A stretch of DNA of 64,000 nt from Xylocopilactobacillus apicola (GCF_033095985.1 NZ_AP026802.1:2170001-2234000); one strand, 5' to 3'; shown: positions 1-8,274, counted from the stretch's first letter. Notes: generated from the letters alone by a model not told the origin. Program-made: numbers and translations.

Positions 1-387
1 AGTGATATTCGTCAAATCATCGATTTTCTTACTCAAAAGCCGGTTAAAACCACGATTGCTGGTAGTCTTAATCTTCTTGTAATTAGTCAAAGCATCCTGG
101 TAATTGCCAGCACTTTCAAGGTCAGCCGCCTTGCCCCACTGGCTTAAAGCGCTCTGAATCGCGCCGCCTTTTTTGCCATTATCTTCGGCCAGTTTATAGT
201 AAACTGAAGCTTTATCGATATCCCCTTTTGACAGATAAGAATCAGCTTTCTTCGCGTAATCCGTTGCTTCTTCTTTTTGATACTTAACAACTGCCTCGCG
301 ACCAGCCTTCTCTGAATTGCTGCAGCCCGCAAGAGCCAAAGGCATCACAGCTAAAAAAGTAATAATTATTTTTTTATTTTTTTCCAT
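1..387 (-). CDS. Putative lipoprotein, partial (C-terminus beyond window)
   Basis: The reading frame opens at an ATG at 387 and runs off the left edge without a stop. The product starts MEKNKKIIITFLAVMPLA and has a lipobox (LALAGC), so it should be a membrane-anchored lipoprotein. The visible mature part is Lys/Ala-rich, predicted helical, and reads like tetratricopeptide-type helices (YLSKGDIDKASVYYKLAEDN, then a similar AGNYQDALTNYKK stretch). No function is recognised. There is no Shine-Dalgarno sequence before the ATG. Instead a TATACT box (394-399, minus strand) ends 6 nt upstream, so the mRNA may be leaderless. A terminator separates it from the upstream sugar-binding protein gene, so it is probably transcribed on its own. 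Confidence 0.75.
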   Translation of the reverse strand, partial: MEKNKKIIITFLAVMPLALAGCSNSEKAGREAVVKYQKEEATDYAKKADSYLSKGDIDKASVYYKLAEDNGKKGGAIQSALSQWGKAADLESAGNYQDALTNYKKIKTTSNRGFNRLLSKKIDDLTNIT

Positions 388-412
388 ATCATCAGTATAA
401 ACCGAATCGATC

Positions 413-444
413 CAAAAAAAAATATCCCGCCACCAGGCAGGATA
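413..444 (-). terminator. Rho-independent terminator of the sugar-binding protein gene
   Basis: Read on the minus strand, a 9-bp stem (one G-U pair) with a 4-nt loop at 423-444 is followed by about ten T residues (413-422). It lies just after the stop of the solute-binding protein gene. Confidence 0.85.
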
Positions 445-461
445 CTTGTTTAACTAATTTT

Positions 462-1748
462 TTACTTGTTTTGTTGCAAAATTTGTTGAGTTTCCGTCTG
501 CAGTGAGGTGAAAGCTTTATCGGCTGAAGCATTCGCCGTTAAAGTCGAATCAACTGCACTGAGCAATTTGGTTCTAAAATTATCATAGCCCGCAAATTGA
601 TTGGAAGCATATGCATTTTCTATTGAAGTTTCGACGGCTTTGTAGCTTGGATTCTTCGCAAGATAATCCTGATAAGTTTTGTATTTCATTGCTGACTTGG
701 TCATTGGCACATAGCCTGACTTCTCAGCCCAGTAAGCTGCCTGTTTTGGCTTCAACATAAAATTGAAGAATTCCTTGGCACCTTTTTTCTGATCAGCCGA
801 AGCGCTTTTGAAAAGCACTAAATTATTAGCCGAAATTACATCACCGCTTTTTCCTTTGTAAGAAGGAATTGCTGCAGTCGAGAAAGTCTGACCTGACTTG
901 GCACGGTTTTTGAATTCACCAATGTTAGCCGAAGAGCCAATCCCATAAACTGCTTTATTGTTAAGCATTGCAACACTGCCATATTGATCTTCAGCAGCCG
1001 TCTTAAGATAACCGTCTTTTTTGAGATCAAGAATCATCTGAGCTGCTGCGATAACTTCTGGCTTGCTCAAGTTAGCCTTGCCGTCTTTAGTGACGTAAGG
1101 ATAGCCCGCTTGATTTGCCATACTTTCAAGTGGCATATCGTATGACTGATCCAAACTCATCGCATAGATGCCATCTTTTTTGAGCTGTTCGCCAATCGTC
1201 TTAACTTGTTCCCAGCTCGTTGGTGTTTCCAAATTGTACTTCTTAGCCAATTGATCATTGATAAAAAGTAACTGTGTTGAGTCTGCAAAAGGAACCGAAT
1301 ACGATTTCCCTTGATACTGAGTGGATGACAAAATTGCAGGATACATATCACTCTTTTGATCAGACGTGAAGCTTACTTCTTCTAACATGCCTTGCTTAAT
1401 ATAATCTGGAATACTGGTGTAAGGAAGCTGGGTGATCGTTGGCAAAGTCTTTGACCGCGCAGCAGCCATTACTTTTTGCTTCAACTGATCAATTGATCCC
1501 TGTGTAATTCCTTTAACTTCATACTTATCTTGCGATTTATTGAAGTCACTGATTTCTTGATCCAGCGCGGTTTTCCACGGACCGGTCATCCGGTGCCAGA
1601 ACACGATTTCCACTTTCTTACCCGAAGTAGTCTCCTTCTTAGTCGAACTTGAACTACTATTACTACTACAACCTACAAAAACAAACAATAAACTAAAGAT
1701 TGCAGCTGCAGCAAAAATTCTGAGCCAACTCTTCTTTAATCTACGCAT
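462..1748 (-). CDS. Extracellular sugar-binding lipoprotein of an ABC transporter (family 1 type)
   Basis: About 428 residues. It has a basic N-terminus, a hydrophobic stretch and a lipobox ending FVFVGC (Cys27 lipidated), followed by a Ser/Thr linker. The mature part reads as a carbohydrate-type solute-binding protein (VEIVFWHRMTGPW near the start; KEFFNFMLKPKQAAYW and YVPMTKSAM near the end). It would capture a sugar or oligosaccharide outside the membrane and deliver it to an ABC permease. No permease or ATPase gene is next to it, so it is an orphan here and its substrate is unknown. A longer ATG exists at 1772, but the ATG at 1748 is preceded by AAAAGGAG at good spacing and gives a normal lipoprotein signal, so it is preferred. 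Confidence 0.88.
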   Translation of the reverse strand: MRRLKKSWLRIFAAAAIFSLLFVFVGCSSNSSSSSTKKETTSGKKVEIVFWHRMTGPWKTALDQEISDFNKSQDKYEVKGITQGSIDQLKQKVMAAARSKTLPTITQLPYTSIPDYIKQGMLEEVSFTSDQKSDMYPAILSSTQYQGKSYSVPFADSTQLLFINDQLAKKYNLETPTSWEQVKTIGEQLKKDGIYAMSLDQSYDMPLESMANQAGYPYVTKDGKANLSKPEVIAAAQMILDLKKDGYLKTAAEDQYGSVAMLNNKAVYGIGSSANIGEFKNRAKSGQTFSTAAIPSYKGKSGDVISANNLVLFKSASADQKKGAKEFFNFMLKPKQAAYWAEKSGYVPMTKSAMKYKTYQDYLAKNPSYKAVETSIENAYASNQFAGYDNFRTKLLSAVDSTLTANASADKAFTSLQTETQQILQQNK

Positions 1749-1788
1749 AATACTCCTTTTGCCCTCTGGCATTAAATTTTACTTAAAC

Positions 1789-1817
1789 ATTGTAGTCGAG
1801 TTTGGCGAACTTTTCCA
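1789..1817 (-). promoter_or_regulatory. Promoter of the sugar-binding protein gene
   Basis: On the minus strand, TGGAAA (1812-1817) and TACAAT (1789-1794) are 17 bp apart, with a leader of about 35 nt to the ATG at 1748. The -35 match is moderate. Confidence 0.5.
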
Positions 1818-1839
1818 GATACAATCAGATAAATAATTA

Positions 1840-1848
1840 TGATATAAT
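1840..1848 (+). promoter_or_regulatory. Extended -10 promoter of the LOG-family gene
   Basis: TGA-TATAAT (TGn plus a perfect -10 at 1843-1848) lies about 24 nt before the start codon, with AGGAGG in between. No good -35 is seen, as is common for extended -10 promoters. Confidence 0.6.
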
Positions 1849-1871
1849 GAAATATTACCAGGAGGTTTACC

Positions 1872-2450
1872 ATGACAAATTTTGCAGTCTATTGCAGTGC
1901 ATCACCTGAAAGCACCAAATTTAATCCAGCAGGAGAACAAATTGCTGATTTTATTGCTGGGCACCAGGGCAACTTAGTTTACGGCGGTTCTAACGCTGGT
2001 CTAATGCACGTCACCGCCCAAAATGTTCATAAGCGCGGCGGCAAAATAATCGGCGTTATTCCTAAATTTATGGCAGATGAAAATTTGGTTTCACCGCTTA
2101 ACGATCAAACTTACGTTGTTGATACAATGGACGAGCGCAAAGCCAAAATGGCTGAACTTGCTGACGTTTGCGTGGCTTTACCAGGTGGTGTTGGCACCCT
2201 CGAAGAAATCACCGAAATTATGAGTTGGGACCGCATTGGCGAAATTCAAATTCCTTATTTCTTCTACAACTACGAGCACTTTTTCGATCCGTTTGAGAAA
2301 TTCATTGATCAACTGGTGACCGATGATCTACTGAGCGCCAAAGATCGCACGCGGATTCACTTTATTACTGACCTCAATGAGGCTAATCAATATCTTAATG
2401 ACTATCAGCCCACAAATTTTCATTTGTTTTCAAAAGAAAACGATCAGTAA
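1872..2450 (+). CDS. LOG-family protein (nucleoside 5'-monophosphate phosphoribohydrolase type)
   Basis: 192 residues, the usual family length. The family has a Rossmann-like fold and, where tested, releases the base from cytokinin-like nucleoside monophosphates. The diagnostic PGGxGTxxE motif is present as PGGVGTLEE (104-112), with the upstream catalytic Arg in MDERKAKM (R89) and a nucleotide-binding loop YGGSNAGLM (38-46). It is cytosolic, with no signal or membrane segment. A consensus AGGAGG lies 6-7 nt before the ATG. It is monocistronic, with its own extended -10 promoter and a terminator overlapping the stop codon. Its bacterial role (nucleotide turnover or housecleaning) is family knowledge. 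Confidence 0.9.
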   Translation: MTNFAVYCSASPESTKFNPAGEQIADFIAGHQGNLVYGGSNAGLMHVTAQNVHKRGGKIIGVIPKFMADENLVSPLNDQTYVVDTMDERKAKMAELADVCVALPGGVGTLEEITEIMSWDRIGEIQIPYFFYNYEHFFDPFEKFIDQLVTDDLLSAKDRTRIHFITDLNEANQYLNDYQPTNFHLFSKENDQ

Positions 2451-2467
2451 TTTACTGATCGCTTTTT
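2441..2467. terminator. Bidirectional terminator between convergent genes
   Basis: The inverted repeat CGATCAGTA / TACTGATCG overlaps the stop codon of the LOG gene. A T-run follows on the plus strand and an AAAAGAAAA run precedes it, so it can serve both this gene and the convergent Rpn-type gene. Confidence 0.8.
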
Positions 2468-2470
2468 GTC

Positions 2471-3370
2471 TTATTTCAAACGTTCAATCTCTTCAACACT
2501 GAGATTTGTTGCACTACTAATGACTTTAAGGTCGACACCTTGAGCAAGCAAATTTCGTGCGATTTGTTCCTTTGCCCTAACTTCTCCTTTCTCTTCGCCT
2601 TTTTCCATTCCTTTAGCTTCGCCGTACCGTTCTGCGTAGCTCAGTTCAGCTTCTCTTTCTTCCATTGCGATTTCGATTGCGTCCACTTCGATTTGCTCCT
2701 CTCTTGTCAAATTATAGTAATTAGTCAATTTAGATGCCGCTTGAATATAATCTGGGGCATCAGGTCCGATTTCTTCACCATTGAATAATTTTATCCAGAA
2801 TTTCAAATGCTTCTTTCGAATCGGATCAGAAACATTAATTAATAGTTTTCTCAACTCTAAAACGAATATCTTTATTAAATAAGGGTTCCCGTTCTCCTCA
2901 TCCTGCAGCGAAAACTGATGAATCGCCTTATCATCAGGAAACTCATTATAATCCAAGATGCTGACCTGGATTACCGGTTCCAAGGAGCTAAACTTGTTAT
3001 TGGGGTCCTTCATTTTTTCCTTGTTATTGTAATTATACCCGTAGACGTCTGCAATGTATAGAACAATCCGTTCAAGGAAATATTCAGTCTTTCGAACCTG
3101 CATTTCTAAAGTTAACATCGTCTGACCATCTATTTCAGCCAAGATGTCCACGATCCTTGTTCTCAAGGTACTAATTTGAGCATCCGTTAATTTATTTTTT
3201 TGACCAGAATGCCGCATTGAAAAAATTTTGGTCGGATCAAGATAGCTGATATCTTTAATTAAAATTCCACATAAATCATAAATAAACGCTTGTAAAATCC
3301 AAAAATTTTCCTTGCGGCCAAAAATTTTTTTGAAAATTAAATCATTTTTTAGCAATTGCCTTCTTTTCAT
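2471..3370 (-). CDS. Rpn-family PD-(D/E)XK nuclease / putative transposase
   Basis: 299 residues. The N-terminal two thirds resemble the Rpn / PDDEXK-family 'transposase' group: an N-terminal LKNDLIFKKIFG stretch, then a nuclease-like core with D75 (VDILAEIDG) and the ExQ motif in LTLEMQVRK (E89, Q91). The C-terminus has the family's charged region with Gly-Glu-Lys repeats (GMEKGEEKGE) and a short helical tail (LSVEEIERLK). Family members are DNA endonucleases linked to RecA-independent recombination and are often solitary, as here. A good RBS (TTAGGAGAT) precedes the ATG. Nothing suggests truncation. It is not flanked by inverted repeats, so I do not call it an insertion sequence. Confidence 0.8.
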   Translation of the reverse strand: MKRRQLLKNDLIFKKIFGRKENFWILQAFIYDLCGILIKDISYLDPTKIFSMRHSGQKNKLTDAQISTLRTRIVDILAEIDGQTMLTLEMQVRKTEYFLERIVLYIADVYGYNYNNKEKMKDPNNKFSSLEPVIQVSILDYNEFPDDKAIHQFSLQDEENGNPYLIKIFVLELRKLLINVSDPIRKKHLKFWIKLFNGEEIGPDAPDYIQAASKLTNYYNLTREEQIEVDAIEIAMEEREAELSYAERYGEAKGMEKGEEKGEVRAKEQIARNLLAQGVDLKVISSATNLSVEEIERLK

Positions 3371-3431
3371 TTTGGTAATCTCCTAAATTCTCGTTCATTA
3401 TATAGATTACGCAAAAATTTTATTTTTCATC

Positions 3432-3459
3432 AAAAAAACTCCGACTTTTTGTCCGAGTT
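3432..3459 (-). terminator. Terminator of the hexitol operon
   Basis: On the minus strand, 9-nt arms with one internal mismatch and a 5-nt loop (3437-3459) are followed by a run of seven T. It lies about 50 nt beyond the stop of the HAD phosphatase gene. Confidence 0.75.
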
Positions 3460-3510
3460 AATTTGTGTTAAATTTATTTCTTAAGAAAACCTTTGTGGGG
3501 ATTGGGTCTG

Positions 3511-4191
3511 CTAACTTGAATCATCCGGCAAAGATTTTCTTTTTTTGTACTTCACCAATTCCGCTGGAACATCTGAAAGCGAGGCCACAATCCGATCAGC
3601 TTGAGCCTGGGAGAACGGAAAACGCTCCTCTTTAATGGCAATTGTATACATCCCTGCACCCTTGCCTGCCTTAATCCCGTAGTCTGAATCTTCAATAACC
3701 ACGCATTCCTCACTTTTAACATTTAACATCGATGCAACGGTGAGATAAATCTCTGGATTCGGTTTTGACTGCTTAAACATGTTACCACTAATTACTGGGT
3801 CGAAAAAATCTGTTAACCCACATTGATTTAAAACGGTCGCAATTTTCTCTGGGGCTCCCGAAGAAGCTAGCGCAATTTTTAAATTTTGGCTTTGCAACCA
3901 TTTTAAAAGTGAAATTGCAGTTGGATTCAATAAGGCCTGATAATCGATGGGACGATTCTCAAAGTAGCGATCATATTTTTGATAATACGATAAATAGTCG
4001 TCTTCTTTAGAATAGTATTTGGAAATAATCTCGAAATACATTTTCTTATTTCCTCCGACCATCTTAACAAGTTCCTGATTCGGTACTTTAACGCCTAAAT
4101 ATTCTAAAAATTCCTGTTGGCGTTTTAATTGCAGCGGCTCACTATCAATCAATACTCCGTCCATATCAAAAATTATTGCTTGAAAATCCAT
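3511..4191 (-). CDS. HAD-superfamily sugar-phosphate phosphatase/phosphomutase-like protein
   Basis: 226 residues, with all four HAD motifs: DMDGVLIDSE (9-18; nucleophile D9, general acid/base D11), the Ser of LASSGAPE (about 110), Lys in SKPNPEIYL (K143) and acidic IEDSDYG (167-172). The helical cap after motif I is typical of the beta-phosphoglucomutase / hexitol phosphatase branch. It overlaps the dehydrogenase upstream by 1 nt, so the two are translationally coupled as the last genes of the hexitol operon. A role dephosphorylating a hexitol or hexose phosphate is inferred from this context. beta-Phosphoglucomutase activity cannot be excluded from sequence alone. Confidence 0.85.
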   Translation of the reverse strand: MDFQAIIFDMDGVLIDSEPLQLKRQQEFLEYLGVKVPNQELVKMVGGNKKMYFEIISKYYSKEDDYLSYYQKYDRYFENRPIDYQALLNPTAISLLKWLQSQNLKIALASSGAPEKIATVLNQCGLTDFFDPVISGNMFKQSKPNPEIYLTVASMLNVKSEECVVIEDSDYGIKAGKGAGMYTIAIKEERFPFSQAQADRIVASLSDVPAELVKYKKRKSLPDDSS

Positions 4192-5339
4192 TAGTTGACC
4201 TTAGATAAATCGTGATAATATTCAGCGATTTGTTGAACCACTGGATCTTCGGCTGGCCGCTCAATATATTTAGCAATAGTTGACACAACTCCTAGATTTT
4301 TGAGGTCCTGCTGAATCTGCTGTGCCTTAACATCCTTAGGCTCATCATAAGCAAAAGCACATGCCACTGCTTTTACATGTCCATCATATTTAAGCTTGTA
4401 TTTTTCACATAAACTGATTACGCCCATCAAACGGTCGTTCTTACCAACTTTTCTAATCGGATCAAAACCCACTCGGTAAATCGAGTCGGACATTTCATCT
4501 TTGGCTGCTGGCAGATATTCCAATTCTCGAATTTGATCACGGGTAACCGGATACTCATACAACACCGCCTCAATTGTTTCATCGTGAACTTCTTTAATTA
4601 ATTGGGCCACTTTGGGGTCGGTTTCCGCCTTAGCAATATCATCGTAGCCCAAAAGATAGCCATAGTATGCCGTCGTTGCATGAGGCCCGTTGATCGTAAA
4701 AACCTTAATATCTTTTAACATCTCTACATTATCACGAACATCCAGCCACTTTACATCACTAAAATCAGAAAATACCGGACCTTGAATAATCAACGAAGCG
4801 ACTGCGGTTGTTACCAAATCAGTGGAATAATTAGAAGTTGCATCAGTTGATCTTCTGACAATCGAATCGCGAATTACCACATTTTGATCAAACCATTTTT
4901 TGACTTGCTCATCTTTTAAACTCGCACGAAAAGCAGCAGTAATCTTAGGAATAATGTGGTTTTTATTAGTTAAACAAATTAAAGTCTTTTTCGCACTGGG
5001 ATCTACTTCAAACTGTTGATCAAAGTAAAAAGCTAAGTCACGAGCAGCCGACAGGAAATCCTGAGGGTATAATGGTAACATCAGCAAATCAGCTTGCAGA
5101 AAATAGTCGAGAACTTTTGCATGTTCATTAATCAACAACGCTTGATAATTCTTGACCTCATTGGTGAATACCCGATCGGTCGTGTGCACGGTTACGTTAT
5201 ATGAATGATTACGATTTAACTCATCAATTACTTGAGGATCCTGATCTAAAAATGTGATATTCCATCCAGCGTTATAAAACGTTTCTCCCATGAACCCTTT
5301 TCCTAACCGACCTGCTCCAACAATTATGACATTTTTCAT
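4191..5339 (-). CDS. mtlD: Mannitol-1-phosphate 5-dehydrogenase family protein
   Basis: 382 residues, the normal size for polyol-specific long-chain dehydrogenases. The N-terminal NAD-binding motif is VGAGRLGKGFMGE (7-19). The family's catalytic signature KxxxxNxxH is present as K212-VFTI-N217-GP-H220. The expected reaction is NAD-dependent oxidation of mannitol 1-phosphate to fructose 6-phosphate in the cytosol. It lies between the mannitol-type PTS permease and the HAD phosphatase, with short spacing to the first and overlap with the second, so it belongs to the same operon. Because the operon also has an SDR dehydrogenase, the exact hexitol phosphate used by each enzyme is uncertain. Confidence 0.85.
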   Translation of the reverse strand: MKNVIIVGAGRLGKGFMGETFYNAGWNITFLDQDPQVIDELNRNHSYNVTVHTTDRVFTNEVKNYQALLINEHAKVLDYFLQADLLMLPLYPQDFLSAARDLAFYFDQQFEVDPSAKKTLICLTNKNHIIPKITAAFRASLKDEQVKKWFDQNVVIRDSIVRRSTDATSNYSTDLVTTAVASLIIQGPVFSDFSDVKWLDVRDNVEMLKDIKVFTINGPHATTAYYGYLLGYDDIAKAETDPKVAQLIKEVHDETIEAVLYEYPVTRDQIRELEYLPAAKDEMSDSIYRVGFDPIRKVGKNDRLMGVISLCEKYKLKYDGHVKAVACAFAYDEPKDVKAQQIQQDLKNLGVVSTIAKYIERPAEDPVVQQIAEYYHDLSKVN

Positions 5340-5363
5340 GATTCCTTAAATCCTCCATTAAAA

Positions 5364-7253
5364 TTATTTTGTTTCAAATATTGCTAAAATTTCTGCTGCA
5401 CTCCTGGCAGTCCTAAGCTTTTCAACGTTTGCTTCATCCATCAAAGTTTGCGAAATAGCTTTTAGAATTTCTAAATGATCATCGCCCTTGCCTGCTAAGC
5501 CTAAAAAAACATAGGCGACCTCATCTGGAGCAAATTTAACCCCATCAGGCACTTGGATAATAGAAATCCCCGTTTGCTTGATAGCATTTCTTGTGTCTTC
5601 CAAACCATGCGGCACTGCGACATGATTGCCGATATAAACGGGTAAATCACGATTTCTTTGTATCATTTGGTCAACATAATCGTTTGTGACGTAGCCGTTG
5701 TCTACTAGAATTTGACCAGAAGCAATGATTGCATCTTCTACGCTTTGAAATTTCTGATTGAGCTTAATATTTTTCTCGTTTAAAATGCTTCGATCAATTC
5801 GCTTTGGCGTCTCCTCAATAGCAGTACTCTGACTAATTCCATTTCGCTCTTTGACACAATCAATTACTTCTTGATAATTTGTATCCTTTAAAAAATTATT
5901 GATTGGAATAAAAACTGTCTGCGCATTGGTACTGCTTGATCTGGCCCGCTCAATTAATGAATCCAACGTTACTACTAGGTCAGCATCGGCATCAATCTGA
6001 TTTGCCGAGGAATTTTTAACTTCAATTCCCGTCAAATTATTATTTTTAAGCAACAGTTTCAAAACCGACGCACCCATGGCACTTGAGCCCATGCCGGAAT
6101 CACATGCAACTATAATCTTTTTAATGCGGTCACTAGATTTACTCGATGCTACAAAATCGCTTGTTGTTTTAACTTTGCGGTCACCAACTGCAAAATCTAG
6201 CGTTGGATCAACATCTTCTTTAGGTGGAAAAACTTTTAAAAGAAATGTTCCTATTAGCGTGGCCACCACGAACCCCGCAACAATCGAAACAAAATTGGCA
6301 AAAATTGCATCTTTTGGCGTCATGATTGCAATATTGATCAAACTTCCTGGCGAAGCAACTCCGATTAAGCCGCCGCCCAGAACAACTTGAAGGAACAGTG
6401 AGACCATCAAACCACCCATCGTTGCAAAAATCATAATTGGATTACCAAGCACAAATGGAAAATATACTTCACCAATCCCAGCGATTCCAGCAATAAACAT
6501 CGCCATCGGAGCAGTATTCTTCGCCTTGCCTTTGCCAAAAAGTGAAATTGAAAGAAGGGTACCCAGAAGAGGACCGCAGTTACTATCAACCAAAAACATA
6601 ATCGATTTACCAGCTTTGGCCGCTTGAGCAAAGCCAATTGGCGCCAAAATCCCGTGATTAACTACATTGTTTAAAAACAGCACTTGCGCTGGCGCCATAA
6701 ATATTGAAAGAAGTGGAATCACTTTATTTTTAGTCGCCCAATTTACTCCCGCAGTAATCACTGCAACCAAGGCTCTAATCGCTGGCCCGACCGTCAAAAA
6801 TGCAAAAATACAATAAAATGCTCCAATAATACCTAAGCTGAAATTATTAACCAGCATTTCAAAACCAGGCTTAATTTTATCTTGAATTGCTTGATCAAAT
6901 TTCTTCAAAGTCCAAGCAGCCAATGGTCCAATAATCATCGCTCCGCTAATCATGGTAATATTAGAGCCAACAATTACTCCCATACTCGCAAATAATCCAA
7001 TAACTCCGCCTCTTTGACCATGAATATTGTAACCAGCAGTATAGGCAATCAATAACGGGAAAACATAATTCAAAATCGGGGCAACCAGTTCGTTTAAAGT
7101 CTTATTTGGTAGCCAGCCATGGGGAATAAATAATGCTGCCATTAAACCCCAACCAACGAACGCCCCTAGATTTGGCATCACCATCGCACTCATGATGCCG
7201 CCAAAACGTCTAATTTTAGTTAGAACAGTTGAATTGTTGATACTTTGATCCAC
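5364..7253 (-). CDS. mtlA: PTS mannitol-type transporter, EIICBA fusion
   Basis: About 629 residues with the complete EIIC-EIIB-EIIA order of E. coli-type MtlA. The membrane EIIC spans roughly residues 15-345 and includes the GIGEVYFPF loop (substrate-site Glu about 262). EIIB has its phosphocysteine in VACDSGMGSSAMG (Cys384). EIIA has its phosphohistidine in AVPHGLED (His549). It imports and phosphorylates a hexitol using HPr as donor. A GTG at 7262 would also open the frame, but the GTG at 7253 has AGGAGG exactly 8 nt upstream, so I take it as the start; the RBS overlaps the stop codon of the SDR gene. It is the second gene of the operon. Confidence 0.92.
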   Translation of the reverse strand: MDQSINNSTVLTKIRRFGGIMSAMVMPNLGAFVGWGLMAALFIPHGWLPNKTLNELVAPILNYVFPLLIAYTAGYNIHGQRGGVIGLFASMGVIVGSNITMISGAMIIGPLAAWTLKKFDQAIQDKIKPGFEMLVNNFSLGIIGAFYCIFAFLTVGPAIRALVAVITAGVNWATKNKVIPLLSIFMAPAQVLFLNNVVNHGILAPIGFAQAAKAGKSIMFLVDSNCGPLLGTLLSISLFGKGKAKNTAPMAMFIAGIAGIGEVYFPFVLGNPIMIFATMGGLMVSLFLQVVLGGGLIGVASPGSLINIAIMTPKDAIFANFVSIVAGFVVATLIGTFLLKVFPPKEDVDPTLDFAVGDRKVKTTSDFVASSKSSDRIKKIIVACDSGMGSSAMGASVLKLLLKNNNLTGIEVKNSSANQIDADADLVVTLDSLIERARSSSTNAQTVFIPINNFLKDTNYQEVIDCVKERNGISQSTAIEETPKRIDRSILNEKNIKLNQKFQSVEDAIIASGQILVDNGYVTNDYVDQMIQRNRDLPVYIGNHVAVPHGLEDTRNAIKQTGISIIQVPDGVKFAPDEVAYVFLGLAGKGDDHLEILKAISQTLMDEANVEKLRTARSAAEILAIFETK

Positions 7254-7265
7254 TAGGCTCACCTC

Positions 7266-8069
7266 CTATCTAGTAGATTTTGCTCCTGTAATGTTGATCG
7301 TGGTGCCAGAAATATAAGACGCATGATCAGATGACAAATAAGAAATCAGATCTGCAATTTCCTTAATTTGGCCTGGACGACCTAGGGGAATTACTGCTTT
7401 ATAATCTGAACTGATATTATTTGGATCTTGACCTCTGGTATAAGCCAAGGCTTTAAAAGCAGCATCATTATTCATCGGCGTCCTCTCATTAATCCCCGGA
7501 GCAACCGCAATAACTCTGATGTTAAATTGACCCAATTCCTTGGCCCAAGCCTTGGTATAAATCGCCACCGCCGCTTTATTCCCCGAATAACAACTTTGGC
7601 CTTTTGAGCCTTCTAATCCTGCCTCAGATGACATATTGATAATTACCCCTGACTTTTGCTTAATCATCACGCGAGCAACTGCTTGGGCACACAATACCAC
7701 TCCTTTTTGATTGATATTAGTCATAAAATCAAAATCTGCCTCGCTGAGTTCATATTCCGGATGTGTTCCGTAATAATCCACCAACATCCGGGGCCGACTG
7801 ACCCCCGCGTTGTTAACAAGGACATCAATTCTGCCATATTGATCGACAATCTGCTGGATGGCAGTTTCAACCTCTTTCTTGTTTGAGACATCGCATTTCA
7901 TTGATTCGACATTCGCTTGATCCTTATGCGAATCAGTAATGGCCACGTCTAATGAAATAACCTTGGCATTATTACCTACTAAACTATTCACCATCGCTTC
8001 CCCTAGTCCCATGCTGCCACCAGTGACTACTGCAACTTTTCCACTTAAATCAATCCATTGTTGATTCAT
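7266..8069 (-). CDS. SDR-family dehydrogenase, sorbitol-6-phosphate 2-dehydrogenase-like
   Basis: 267 residues with a classical short-chain dehydrogenase layout: TGGSMGLG (16-23) for NAD binding, NNAG (86-89), catalytic Ser about 148, and Y161-SGN-K165. Being the first gene of an operon with a mannitol-type PTS suggests a role on a hexitol phosphate. The N-terminus (MNQQWIDLSGKVAVVTGG) resembles lactobacillar sorbitol-6-phosphate dehydrogenases as I remember them. An upstream ATG (8105) is in frame, but the ATG at 8069 has AAAAGGAG at correct spacing and is the better start. Having two dehydrogenases of unrelated families in one operon suggests use of more than one hexitol. Confidence 0.82.
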   Translation of the reverse strand: MNQQWIDLSGKVAVVTGGSMGLGEAMVNSLVGNNAKVISLDVAITDSHKDQANVESMKCDVSNKKEVETAIQQIVDQYGRIDVLVNNAGVSRPRMLVDYYGTHPEYELSEADFDFMTNINQKGVVLCAQAVARVMIKQKSGVIINMSSEAGLEGSKGQSCYSGNKAAVAIYTKAWAKELGQFNIRVIAVAPGINERTPMNNDAAFKALAYTRGQDPNNISSDYKAVIPLGRPGQIKEIADLISYLSSDHASYISGTTINITGAKSTR

Positions 8070-8106
8070 TTGTCTACTCCTTTTCCTAAATAACGCGGCT
8101 TTCAAA

Positions 8107-8120
8107 AGACACCGCTTTCA
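8107..8120 (-). promoter_or_regulatory. cre (CcpA-binding) box of the hexitol operon
   Basis: The minus strand reads TGAAAGCGGTGTCT, matching TGWAANCGNTNWCA at 13 of 14 positions. It lies just downstream of the operon's -10 box, a roadblock position for catabolite repression. Confidence 0.75.
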
Positions 8121-8131
8121 CAGACAACTGT

Positions 8132-8160
8132 ATTGTAGTTTTAATTCAGGCAAAAATCAA
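8132..8160 (-). promoter_or_regulatory. Promoter of the hexitol operon
   Basis: On the minus strand, TTGATT (8155-8160) and TACAAT (8132-8137) are separated by 17 bp. The -35 lies inside the palindrome 8147-8174 and the cre box follows the -10, so both repressors could act on it. Confidence 0.75.
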
Positions 8161-8174
8161 CCTATTTTTGCCTG
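8147..8174. promoter_or_regulatory. Palindromic operator, probable DeoR-type repressor site
   Basis: Perfect 10-bp inverted repeat CAGGCAAAAA - 8 bp - TTTTTGCCTG. It overlaps the -35 of the hexitol operon and lies upstream of the divergent DeoR-type gene. Binding by that regulator is inferred from position. Confidence 0.7.
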
Positions 8175-8236
8175 TTTATTTATTTTTTCTGCATGTTCAA
8201 TTAAATAATCGGTTTTTTAAATAAAATCTCGAAATA

Positions 8237-8245
8237 TGTTAGAAT
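8237..8245 (+). promoter_or_regulatory. Extended -10 promoter of the DeoR-type regulator
   Basis: TGT-TAGAAT (-10 at 8240-8245) ends about 30 nt before the ATG at 8275. If real, it rules out the in-frame ATG at 8236. Confidence 0.5.
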
Positions 8246-8274
8246 CGAAGAATAAAAAAACTTTGGGTCCAAAA

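Noticed and set aside
2471-3370. Rpn-type gene as an insertion sequence
   Set aside because: No terminal inverted repeats or target duplications are visible; the family is normally solitary.
8070-8105. Longer start for the SDR gene
   Set aside because: The ATG at 8105 lies next to the cre box and predicted transcription start, while the ATG at 8069 has AAAAGGAG and begins the normal N-terminus.
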